Assembly (NCBI RefSeq): GCF_900182575.1
Contig: NZ_FXSZ01000005.1
Span: 180,627-244,626, forward strand
From: Solitalea koreensis
Lineage (GTDB): Bacteria > Bacteroidota > Bacteroidia > Sphingobacteriales > Sphingobacteriaceae
Direction: 5' to 3'
DNA length: 64,000 bases
Shown piece by piece: positions 18,653 to 26,117 of this stretch (position 1 is its first letter; each line of letters begins with the position of its first letter). A program made the position numbers and the translations under genes. The notes under the pieces are model-generated. The model made no database searches. It saw nothing but the letters and a program-made list of their open reading frames with translations, and was not told the DNA's origin.

Positions 18653-21589
18653 ATGTATTTAAATTGTCACAGTGAGTATAGTTTACGCTATGGAGTACTT
18701 TCCATAGAACGCTTAGTGGAACTGGCAAAGTTCAACGGTGTGGAATGTATGGCCCTAACCGATATCAATAATTCTACGGGAGGCTGGGAGTTTGGAAAAG
18801 CGTGTTTGGATGCGGGAATCAGGCCGGTATTAGGAATGGAGTTTAGGCGAAACGAACGGCTGTTGTATATTGGAATAGCACGCAACATAGAAGGCTTTCG
18901 GGAGCTGAACGAATTTCTGACCCATTTCAATTTAACCAAAACGGAGATTCCTGATGAACCCATGTCTTTTTCCAATGCATATGTTATTTACCCTTTTGAA
19001 AGTAAATCTGCTAATGAATTAAAGGAAAATGAGTTCATCGGAATACGTGCAAATGAACTAAACAAGCTGTTTGGCCGGCCGTTGGAGGGTTTACGTGATA
19101 AATTGGTGGTGTTGCATCCTGTTACGTTTGATGATAAAAAAGGGCGCTACTTGCACGCACATCTGCGCGCTATCGATCTCAATATCTTGTTCAGTAAATT
19201 GCAAAAAGAGAATGTGGCTCAAGAAACTGAGTTTATGTTGCCTCTTTCTGAATTAAAAAGACAGTTTGAATTTTATCCTTTCATCTTAAAAAATACCGAG
19301 CAACTTATTGCTTCGTGTTCTATAGCGTTTGAAGACGGATCAAAAAATCGAAAAACCTTTTTGGGTTCTAAATATGAAGACAAAGAACTGTTGGAGAAAC
19401 TAGCTTTTGAAGGGATGGCATATCGTTATGGAAAAAATAACAAAACGGCTCTTGAACGGGTAAAACAAGAATTGAAAATCATCGATGACTTAGGTTTTGC
19501 TTCTTATTTCCTCATAACTCATGATATTATTCGCTATACCATGTCGCAAGGGTTTTATCATATTGGCCGGGGCTCGGGTGCTAATAGCGTAGTGGCTTAC
19601 TGTTTAAAGATTACCGACGTTGATCCTATTGAACTGGACCTGTATTTTGAACGTTTTCTGAACCCCAAACGAAGTTCGCCTCCTGATTTTGATATTGATT
19701 ATTCATGGGATCAGCGTGATGCCGTACATACTTACTTGTTTAAAAAGTATGGCCAGCAGCATACCGCTTTGTTAGGAACGATGGCCACTTTTAAGAGTAA
19801 TTCTTCAATACGAGAACTGGGTAAAGTTTATGGTTTGCCAAAAGAAGAAATCGATGAATTAGCCGATTTTCCTCAAAAAGTGTGGAATAGAAATGAGTTG
19901 ACGCGTAAAATTGTGACCTTGGGTAGAGCAATGGCAGGAATGCCGAATCAACGTTCTATCCATGCCGGAGGAGTTTTGATTGCTGAAAAACCGCTTACTT
20001 ATTATACCGCTCTTGATTTGCCACCTAAGGGCTTACCAATCGTTCAATGGGATATGTATGAGGCTGAAGAAATTGGTTTTGAGAAGTTTGATATTTTAAG
20101 TCAGCGGGGAATTGGTCATATTAAGGAAGCGGTAGATATTGTAAAGAGAAATCGAGGAGTTAAACTCGATATTCACGATGTACCGAAACTCAAAGAAGAT
20201 GCTAAAGTAAAAGAGCAACTTCATTCAGGCGATAGTATTGGTTGCTTTTACATTGAGAGTCCGGCGATGCGTGGGCTTCTGAAAAAACTAGCCTGTGATA
20301 CATACCTCACTTTGGTAGCCGCAAGTTCCATCATCCGGCCGGGTGTGGCAAAGTCAGGAATGATGAAACAGTACATTCAATGTTATCATTTCCCCGAAAA
20401 GATTAATTATTTGCACCCGGTTATGGAAGAGCAGTTGCAGGAAACCTATGGGGTAATGGTGTATCAGGAAGATGTGCTCAAAGTTTGTCATCACTATGCA
20501 GGCTTGGATTTGGCCGATGCGGATGTATTACGAAGGGCCATGAGCGGAAAATATCGTTCAAAAAAAGAATTTGAGCGCATTGTGCAGCGTTTTTTTGAAA
20601 ACAGCAAAGAATTAGGTCGGCCGGATGACATTACTCGCGAAGTTTGGCGACAAGTGGAATCCTTTGCAGGCTATAGTTTCTCCAAAGCTCATTCGGCATC
20701 CTATGCGGTGGAAAGCTTTCAAAGTCTTTTCCTAAAGGTGTATTATCCAAGGGAATTTATGGTAGCCGTGATCAATAATTTCGGAGGGTTTTATAAAACC
20801 TGGGTATACATACATGAAGCGAGGCGTGCAGGCTGCACAATTCTTAATCCTTGTGTGAATAAGAGTGAATATACCACTGCCATTTATGATGCTGACGTGT
20901 ATTTAGGTTTTATCCATGTGGGTAATTTAGAAACTACGTTTGCCAGGTTAATTCCCGAAGAACGGAAGCGAAATGGGGAATATCAAAGTTTGGAAGAGTT
21001 TGTCGAACGTACAAATATCACGCTTGAACAGGTAATGCTATTAATACGAATCAATGCTTTCCGCTTTACCGGAAAAAGTAAAAAGGAACTTTTATGGGAA
21101 GTGTACAATTACCTCGGGCATAAACGAAAAACACATGAACCGCAGAAGCTTTTCAATGCTCCCAAGAAAAACTATCAATTACCAGAACTAGTAAATACAG
21201 TTGTTGAAAATGCATTTGACGAAATTGAATTGCTGGGTTTCCCCGTTTCGATGAGTCATTTTGATTTGTTGCAAACACAGTATCGGGGAGATGTTATGGC
21301 GAAAGAGTTGATGCAATATGTGGGTAAGCAAGTGAAAATGCTTGGCAATTTTGTAGCCTATAAAGTGGTAAAAACAGTGCGAGGGCAACTAATGTATTTC
21401 GGAACTTTTTTTGATTTCAAGGGAGATTTCTTCGATACTACTCATTTTCCCGATACAGCTGCTGAATTTCCTTTTCGGGGAGGCGGGTGTTATCTGATTT
21501 TGGGTAAAGTGGTTGAAGAATTTGGATTTCCGAGTTTGGAAATTGTAAAATTCGCCAAGCTACCAACACTGAAAGACCCGAGGTATTGA
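18653..21589 (+). CDS. Short DNA polymerase III alpha (DnaE-type), mutagenesis-cassette paralogue
   Basis: 978 residues, shorter than replicative DnaE (about 1150-1200). The polymerase aspartates are retained in PPDFDIDYSW and EKFDILSQRG. A PHP domain is present at the N-terminus, but its metal ligands look degraded: the usual LHVHSEYS reads LNCHSEYS and the usual ALTDHGN reads ALTDINN. That suggests loss of PHP-dependent proofreading. Coupled to dinB (9 bp gap) and behind an XRE regulator, it is best read as an error-prone DnaE analogous to DnaE2/ImuC, probably using the beta clamp together with Pol IV. Confidence 0.9.
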   Translation: MYLNCHSEYSLRYGVLSIERLVELAKFNGVECMALTDINNSTGGWEFGKACLDAGIRPVLGMEFRRNERLLYIGIARNIEGFRELNEFLTHFNLTKTEIPDEPMSFSNAYVIYPFESKSANELKENEFIGIRANELNKLFGRPLEGLRDKLVVLHPVTFDDKKGRYLHAHLRAIDLNILFSKLQKENVAQETEFMLPLSELKRQFEFYPFILKNTEQLIASCSIAFEDGSKNRKTFLGSKYEDKELLEKLAFEGMAYRYGKNNKTALERVKQELKIIDDLGFASYFLITHDIIRYTMSQGFYHIGRGSGANSVVAYCLKITDVDPIELDLYFERFLNPKRSSPPDFDIDYSWDQRDAVHTYLFKKYGQQHTALLGTMATFKSNSSIRELGKVYGLPKEEIDELADFPQKVWNRNELTRKIVTLGRAMAGMPNQRSIHAGGVLIAEKPLTYYTALDLPPKGLPIVQWDMYEAEEIGFEKFDILSQRGIGHIKEAVDIVKRNRGVKLDIHDVPKLKEDAKVKEQLHSGDSIGCFYIESPAMRGLLKKLACDTYLTLVAASSIIRPGVAKSGMMKQYIQCYHFPEKINYLHPVMEEQLQETYGVMVYQEDVLKVCHHYAGLDLADADVLRRAMSGKYRSKKEFERIVQRFFENSKELGRPDDITREVWRQVESFAGYSFSKAHSASYAVESFQSLFLKVYYPREFMVAVINNFGGFYKTWVYIHEARRAGCTILNPCVNKSEYTTAIYDADVYLGFIHVGNLETTFARLIPEERKRNGEYQSLEEFVERTNITLEQVMLLIRINAFRFTGKSKKELLWEVYNYLGHKRKTHEPQKLFNAPKKNYQLPELVNTVVENAFDEIELLGFPVSMSHFDLLQTQYRGDVMAKELMQYVGKQVKMLGNFVAYKVVKTVRGQLMYFGTFFDFKGDFFDTTHFPDTAAEFPFRGGGCYLILGKVVEEFGFPSLEIVKFAKLPTLKDPRY

Positions 21590-21663
21590 TTTGCAGATCT
21601 TATAGCTCTATAAATTTTAATCCATGGCTGAGATGGAATACATTGATGGTGAATCCCTCAATT

Positions 21664-21738
21664 TGTCATGCAGAGGCACGAAGCATCCTTTACATAAATG
21701 CTATTAACATGGAGATCCCTCATCCCTCGGGATGACAT
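21664..21738. repeat. Intergenic inverted-repeat element
   Basis: A non-coding stretch bounded by TGTCAT at the left and ATGACA at the right, containing CAGAGGCACGAAGCATCC and CCCTCATCCCTCGGG. It looks like one of the small dispersed palindromic intergenic elements I recall from Bacteroidota genomes. Only one copy of this type is in the window. Confidence 0.45.
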
Positions 21739-21795
21739 GTTTAACCCTAATTAACAACATTGATCTTTCAAAAATACATTACCTTTGGCCTCGTC

Positions 21796-22455
21796 ATGAA
21801 TCTTTATACCGAAGTACGATCGCTTATAAAAAAAGAATTGGTGCTGGAATGGCGCTCAAAGTACGCGCTTAATGGCGTTTTGTTGTATGTGGCCGCTACC
21901 GTTTTTATTTGCTACCAATCTTTTAAACGTGTTGACCCCATCACCTGGAACGCGCTGTTTTGGGTAATCATGCTCTTTGCAGCCATTAACGCGGTAGCTA
22001 AAAGTTTTATGAATGAAAGCAGAGGCAGGCAATTGTACTATTATACTTTGGCAAGTCCGCATGCGATCATTATCTCCAAAATCATCTATAACTTTTTGTT
22101 GATGATGCTGTTATCAGCAATTGCCTTGTTCTTTTACAATGTAGTATTCCAGAACCCGATTGGTGACGTACCATTGTACCTGCTTAGTGTTATTATTGGT
22201 AGTTTAAGTTTTTCTACTGCTTTTACCATGATATCGGCTATCGCTTCAAAAGCAAATAACAATGCCACTCTAATGGCCATTCTAGGCTTTCCCATCATCG
22301 TTCCCATTTTAATCGGACTTATAAAGCTTTCAAAAAATGCTATGGATGGACTGGATCGTTCAGTAAGTGGCGATGAGATAATGCTCTTGATGGGTATAAA
22401 TGTAATTGTGGTGGTTACATCATTATTGTTATTTCCTTACCTTTGGCGCGAATAA
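21796..22455 (+). CDS. ccmB: Heme exporter protein CcmB
   Basis: 219 residues from the ATG at 21796; an upstream TTG start would add 12 residues not typical of the family. The N-terminus LIKKELVLEWRSKYALNG (KExxxExR) is the CcmB signature, followed by six membrane helices. With the ATPase CcmA and CcmC it releases heme-loaded CcmE during cytochrome c maturation at the inner membrane. No ccmA gene lies in this window, so it must be elsewhere. First gene of the plus-strand ccm run. Confidence 0.93.
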   Translation: MNLYTEVRSLIKKELVLEWRSKYALNGVLLYVAATVFICYQSFKRVDPITWNALFWVIMLFAAINAVAKSFMNESRGRQLYYYTLASPHAIIISKIIYNFLLMMLLSAIALFFYNVVFQNPIGDVPLYLLSVIIGSLSFSTAFTMISAIASKANNNATLMAILGFPIIVPILIGLIKLSKNAMDGLDRSVSGDEIMLLMGINVIVVVTSLLLFPYLWRE

Positions 22456-22527
22456 TATTCAGATTAGAGAGGCAATAACCAATATCTGAATGATGTAATC
22501 ATATTTTATAATCACTGTAATCCAGGC

Positions 22528-23190
22528 ATGAAAAATAATTGGTGGAAGTTTTTAGCTGTTGCTTTCGTTTTTTACTCCATAATTGGAGGTTTATTGTTTG
22601 AGGTTCCCGTTCGGGCTATTTTAAACGAAACCATTCGAAATCTGTATTTTCACGTGCCGATGTGGTTTGCAATGATCATTGTATTCTGCATGTCAGTTTT
22701 TTACAGTGTTAAATATTTGCGAACCGGTCATGAATACGACGATCTTAAAGCTATTGAATATGCCAACGTCGGCGTTATTTTCGGCTGTTTAGGCTTAATA
22801 ACAGGCATGCTTTGGGCTCAATTTACCTGGGGCGAATGGTGGAGCAATGATCCAAAACAAAACTCTGCAGCCATAGCCATGTTAATTTACCTGGCTTATT
22901 TGGTATTGCGTAACTCCATTGACGAGGAACAAAAAAGAGCCCGTATCGGTGCTATTTATAATATTTTCGCTTTTCCGGTAATGATTGTATTACTGTTCGT
23001 ATTGCCACGCATGACCGATTCATTACACCCTGGCAATGGCGGAAATCCTGGTTTCAACTCTTATGATTTGGATTCACGCATGCGTATGGTGTTTTACCCT
23101 GCTTGTGCTGGTTGGATCATGCTTGGTTTGTGGATTGCCCAAATCCGTTTCCGCATGCGCAAATTGGAGAATGACATTTTGCATCAATAA
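22528..23190 (+). CDS. ccmC: CcmC-like heme handling protein (cytochrome c biogenesis)
   Basis: 220 residues with six membrane helices. The heme-binding tryptophan-rich motif reads TWGEWWSNDPKQNSAA, a form of the WWD motif in which the usual WxWD end is WSND. Two conserved histidines sit in LYFHVPMW and DSLHPG. It passes heme to CcmE on the periplasmic face. It follows ccmB after 72 bp and precedes the small ccmD-like gene. Confidence 0.92.
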   Translation: MKNNWWKFLAVAFVFYSIIGGLLFEVPVRAILNETIRNLYFHVPMWFAMIIVFCMSVFYSVKYLRTGHEYDDLKAIEYANVGVIFGCLGLITGMLWAQFTWGEWWSNDPKQNSAAIAMLIYLAYLVLRNSIDEEQKRARIGAIYNIFAFPVMIVLLFVLPRMTDSLHPGNGGNPGFNSYDLDSRMRMVFYPACAGWIMLGLWIAQIRFRMRKLENDILHQ

Positions 23191-23379
23191 GTTTTGTTGT
23201 CCGTTTTGTGTGGATGATACAAAATCCAACTAAAATGTATAGAATGGGTAATGGAGGATTAATGTTTTAATTTTATTGGTGTTTTAGCACGACTGGGCAC
23301 AAGTTTAAAATTATAAGCTACAATACATTACGATTCTCAATATGCATATCTCAATACTCAAATCGAATATTAATTAATA

Positions 23380-23607
23380 ATGAAAAAATACGCATTAACC
23401 CTAATTCTTAGTTTAATCTCTCTGTTTACCTTCGCTCAAACTACTACCAATGGAATTGAAATGGCTGATACTATGCGTAGTTCAGGCAAAATTTACGTGG
23501 TTGTTGGGGTAATGGCTATCATTTTTGTCGGTATTGCTATCTATCTTTTTTCGATCGACCGTAAGCTTACTAAGCTTGAGAATGAGCAGCAACACTTAAA
23601 AAAATAA
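23380..23607 (+). CDS. ccmD: CcmD-like small membrane protein
   Basis: 75 residues: a signal-peptide-like N-terminus ending in TFAQ, a short periplasmic stretch, one membrane helix (IYVVVGVMAIIFVGIAIYLF), and a basic/polar tail with a short coiled coil. Bacteroidota CcmD-like proteins have this layout and lie after ccmC, as here. CcmD stabilises the CcmABC-CcmE complex. The assignment rests mainly on position and topology, because CcmD sequences are poorly conserved. Confidence 0.7.
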   Translation: MKKYALTLILSLISLFTFAQTTTNGIEMADTMRSSGKIYVVVGVMAIIFVGIAIYLFSIDRKLTKLENEQQHLKK

Positions 23608-23660
23608 GTGTTATTTGGTGCTTGGAGTTTATATAAAAGCGAAAAATAAATCATACAAAA

Positions 23661-23766
23661 CGCGTTATGCAATATGATTTTAAGATACTGATTTTCAATA
23701 GTGGTCAGTTTGAGTGAAGTCGAAAACTTGTTGCAAAAAGCTTCGATTCCGCTCAGCGTGACATTA
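23661..23766. repeat. Dispersed intergenic repeat, copy 1
   Basis: About 105 bp that recurs at 43231-43332 with close to 90% identity. It contains complementary arms: GGTCAGTTTGAGTGAAGTCG on the left and TTCGATTCCGCTCAGCGTGA on the right. It fills most of the 313-bp gap between ccmD and the glutamate dehydrogenase gene. Arm pairing suggests a folded RNA or palindromic intergenic element. Confidence 0.75.
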
Positions 23767-23845
23767 ATACAAATTATGATTGTAACGCAATTTTGCAGTT
23801 ATTGATCTTAATTTTATGTCTCTTATCTTTCGTCTAAATAATTAG

Positions 23846-23897
23846 TGCTAAACAATCATCAAAATTACTTTGATGGATGTTTAGCATTCTTTATTTT
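23846..23897 (+). terminator. Long stem-loop followed by a T-rich tract, just upstream of the glutamate dehydrogenase gene
   Basis: Outer arms TGCTAAAC / GTTTAGCA (23846-23853, 23879-23886) and inner arms CATCAAA / TTTGATG fold around a 5-base loop, followed by TTCTTTATTTTT. It ends about 24-34 bp before the dehydrogenase start, so it could be a terminator of the ccm transcript, an attenuator or an operator. The outer arms match the palindrome at 17415. Confidence 0.55.
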
Positions 23898-23920
23898 TAA
23901 TATACCAACTCAATTTTCCT

Positions 23921-25357
23921 ATGGCAACAAAGACACAACTGCCCACATCGCACGAAATAAATTTCTGGGATGATGTGTGTAACTACTTTGATCATGCTGC
24001 TGCATATACTAAACATCCTAAAGATGTGCTGGAGATGATCAAAAAATGTAATAGTATCTACTCTTTTCAATTTCCAATACGTAAGGGCGACGGTTTTGAA
24101 CTCATCTCTGCATGGCGAGTTGAACATTCACACCATAAACTACCCACTAAAGGCGGTATTCGCTATAGTGAAATGGTGTATGAAGATGAAGTGAAAGCTT
24201 TGGCTGCACTCATGACTTATAAATGCGCTATCGTAAATGTACCTTTTGGAGGAGCGAAAGGAGGGGTTAAAATCAATCCCAAGAATTATACGGTTCGTGA
24301 ACTTGAAAATATCACCCGTCGTTACACTTCTGAATTAATTAAGAAAAACTTTATTGGTCCCGGTATTGATGTTCCCGCACCTGATTACGGCACCGGCGAG
24401 CGAGAAATGAGCTGGATTGTTGATACCTACCAGGCATTTAATCCGGGGCAAATCGATTCAAATGGATGTGTAACCGGCAAACCCTTGGCTCAGCATGGTA
24501 TTGCCGGAAGGAGGGAAGCTACGGGCCGAGGAGTTTTCTATGCAGCCCGAGAGTGTGTGAATGTTGCTGAAGACATGAAGAAATTAAAAATGAGTACAGG
24601 TCTTCAGGGTAAACGTGTAATTGTTCAAGGTTTAGGCAATGTAGGTTACTACACTGCTAAATTTATTCAGGATGGCGGAGGAATTATTGTAGGTTTATGT
24701 GAATACGAAGGTGCGATTTATGATTCCAATGGTTTGGATGTTGATGATGTAGTGCGTCATCGCAAGGAAACCGGATCTATTTTAGGTTATAAAAAAGCCA
24801 AAAGCTTTAAAAATAGCGGCGAAGGCTTAATTCAGGATTGCGATATTTTTATTCCTGCCGCCTTAGAAAATCAGGTTACAGAAGCGAATATTAAAGACAT
24901 TAAAGCCAAGATTATTGTTGAAGGTGCAAATGGCCCGACTACACCTGAGGCTGCCGAATATTTTCTGAAACAAGGAGGCATAATTGTTCCTGATATGTAT
25001 GCAAATGCCGGGGGAGTAACTGTTTCTTACTTTGAATGGTTAAAAAATCTTTCTCATGTAGCTTTTGGGCGGATTAACAAACGTTTTGAAGAAAATGCTG
25101 CTCGCGATATGGTTGATCTGATTGAACGAATGACGGGTAATTCGATTTCATCTGAACAACGTCATATAATTGTGAAAGGAGCTTCCGAGTTAGAACTGGT
25201 TAATTCCGGCTTAGAGGAAACCATGGTAAAAGCATACCATGAAATTCGCGATGTGCAAATGAACAATAAAACAATTAAGGATTTACGTACAGCTGCCTTT
25301 GTGCTTGCCATTGATAAGGTAGCCGTTTCATACACAAATTTGGGAATTTTTCCATAA
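23921..25357 (+). CDS. Glu/Leu/Phe/Val dehydrogenase (probable glutamate dehydrogenase)
   Basis: 478 residues. It interconverts glutamate and 2-oxoglutarate plus ammonia using NAD(P). The catalytic lysine region reads VPFGGAKGGVKINP, the substrate-side motif is PDYGTGEREM, and the Rossmann motif is VQGLGNVGYYTA. It is longer than hexameric GDH of the 450-residue class by a short C-terminal extension. It sits between ccmD and ccmE but has its own leader hairpin, so it is probably transcribed separately. Substrate preference (Glu versus Leu/Phe/Val) cannot be read with certainty. Confidence 0.9.
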   Translation: MATKTQLPTSHEINFWDDVCNYFDHAAAYTKHPKDVLEMIKKCNSIYSFQFPIRKGDGFELISAWRVEHSHHKLPTKGGIRYSEMVYEDEVKALAALMTYKCAIVNVPFGGAKGGVKINPKNYTVRELENITRRYTSELIKKNFIGPGIDVPAPDYGTGEREMSWIVDTYQAFNPGQIDSNGCVTGKPLAQHGIAGRREATGRGVFYAARECVNVAEDMKKLKMSTGLQGKRVIVQGLGNVGYYTAKFIQDGGGIIVGLCEYEGAIYDSNGLDVDDVVRHRKETGSILGYKKAKSFKNSGEGLIQDCDIFIPAALENQVTEANIKDIKAKIIVEGANGPTTPEAAEYFLKQGGIIVPDMYANAGGVTVSYFEWLKNLSHVAFGRINKRFEENAARDMVDLIERMTGNSISSEQRHIIVKGASELELVNSGLEETMVKAYHEIRDVQMNNKTIKDLRTAAFVLAIDKVAVSYTNLGIFP

Positions 25358-25577
25358 TTGGACCATATCATGTTTTTCCAGAAAGGTGCGTTGCCAATAG
25401 CTTCGTGCCTTTTTTTTGAATAAGTGGTCTTTGGATTTTCTTTTTCTTCCAACAATATTCAGGTACTTTCTCAAAATTATCTCGCATCTCATATTTTAGA
25501 AAACATTTACAATAAAATAGGGGCAAGTAAGTTATAAATTCCTATTTTTGCGTTTTGAATAGAAAAGTTTTAAGTCC

Positions 25578-25988
25578 ATGAAAAAGAGCCATATAGTAGG
25601 TATTTTGGTTATTGCAGTTGCCATTGCGGCAATCATTTCAACGTATGGTAGCTCAAGTACTTATGCAAATTTTGCAGAAGCGAAAAAATCAGATAAAGAA
25701 TTGCATGTAGTAGGTCATCTTGATAAAGCTAAAGACATGCATTACGATCCCATCAAGGATGCGAATTATTTTTCTTTTTACGTAAAAGACAATAAGGGCG
25801 AAGAATGCAAGGTGGTGTTTTTTGGAACCAAACCTCAAGATTTTGAGCGTTCAGAGCAAATTGTACTTACAGGCGCGATGGTGGGTACAGAGTTTCATGC
25901 TTCAAAAATCCTTATGAAATGTCCTTCAAAATACACTGATAATAGTGCTGAAATGAAGGAGTTTAAAGGAACAAAGGCTTCAATATAA
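25578..25988 (+). CDS. ccmE: Cytochrome c maturation protein CcmE, Cys-type (CxxxY) variant
   Basis: 136 residues: one N-terminal membrane anchor (IVGILVIAVAIAAIISTY), then an OB-fold domain in the periplasm. CcmE carries heme covalently from CcmC to CcmF. In most proteobacterial CcmE the heme is bound by the His of HxxxY; here that position reads KCPSKY, that is CxxxY, the form described in archaea and some Desulfovibrio. The C-terminal tail is short. It precedes ccmF by 129 bp. Confidence 0.88.
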   Translation: MKKSHIVGILVIAVAIAAIISTYGSSSTYANFAEAKKSDKELHVVGHLDKAKDMHYDPIKDANYFSFYVKDNKGEECKVVFFGTKPQDFERSEQIVLTGAMVGTEFHASKILMKCPSKYTDNSAEMKEFKGTKASI

Positions 25989-26117
25989 ATCAGTTATAAT
26001 TTCGTTGCATTGCAGTGGAAAAAAATAGCTCAAGGTATTGATCATTGCCTTTTCGGTGTTCGTCTTTATTCTTTAATGCTATTCGCTTTCATTTCTATAT
26101 AATTTAACCCGTTTTAA

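Noticed and set aside
23608..23920. tRNA or riboswitch in the gap before glutamate dehydrogenase
   Set aside because: No cloverleaf or known aptamer is visible; the gap is explained by the dispersed repeat and the hairpin.
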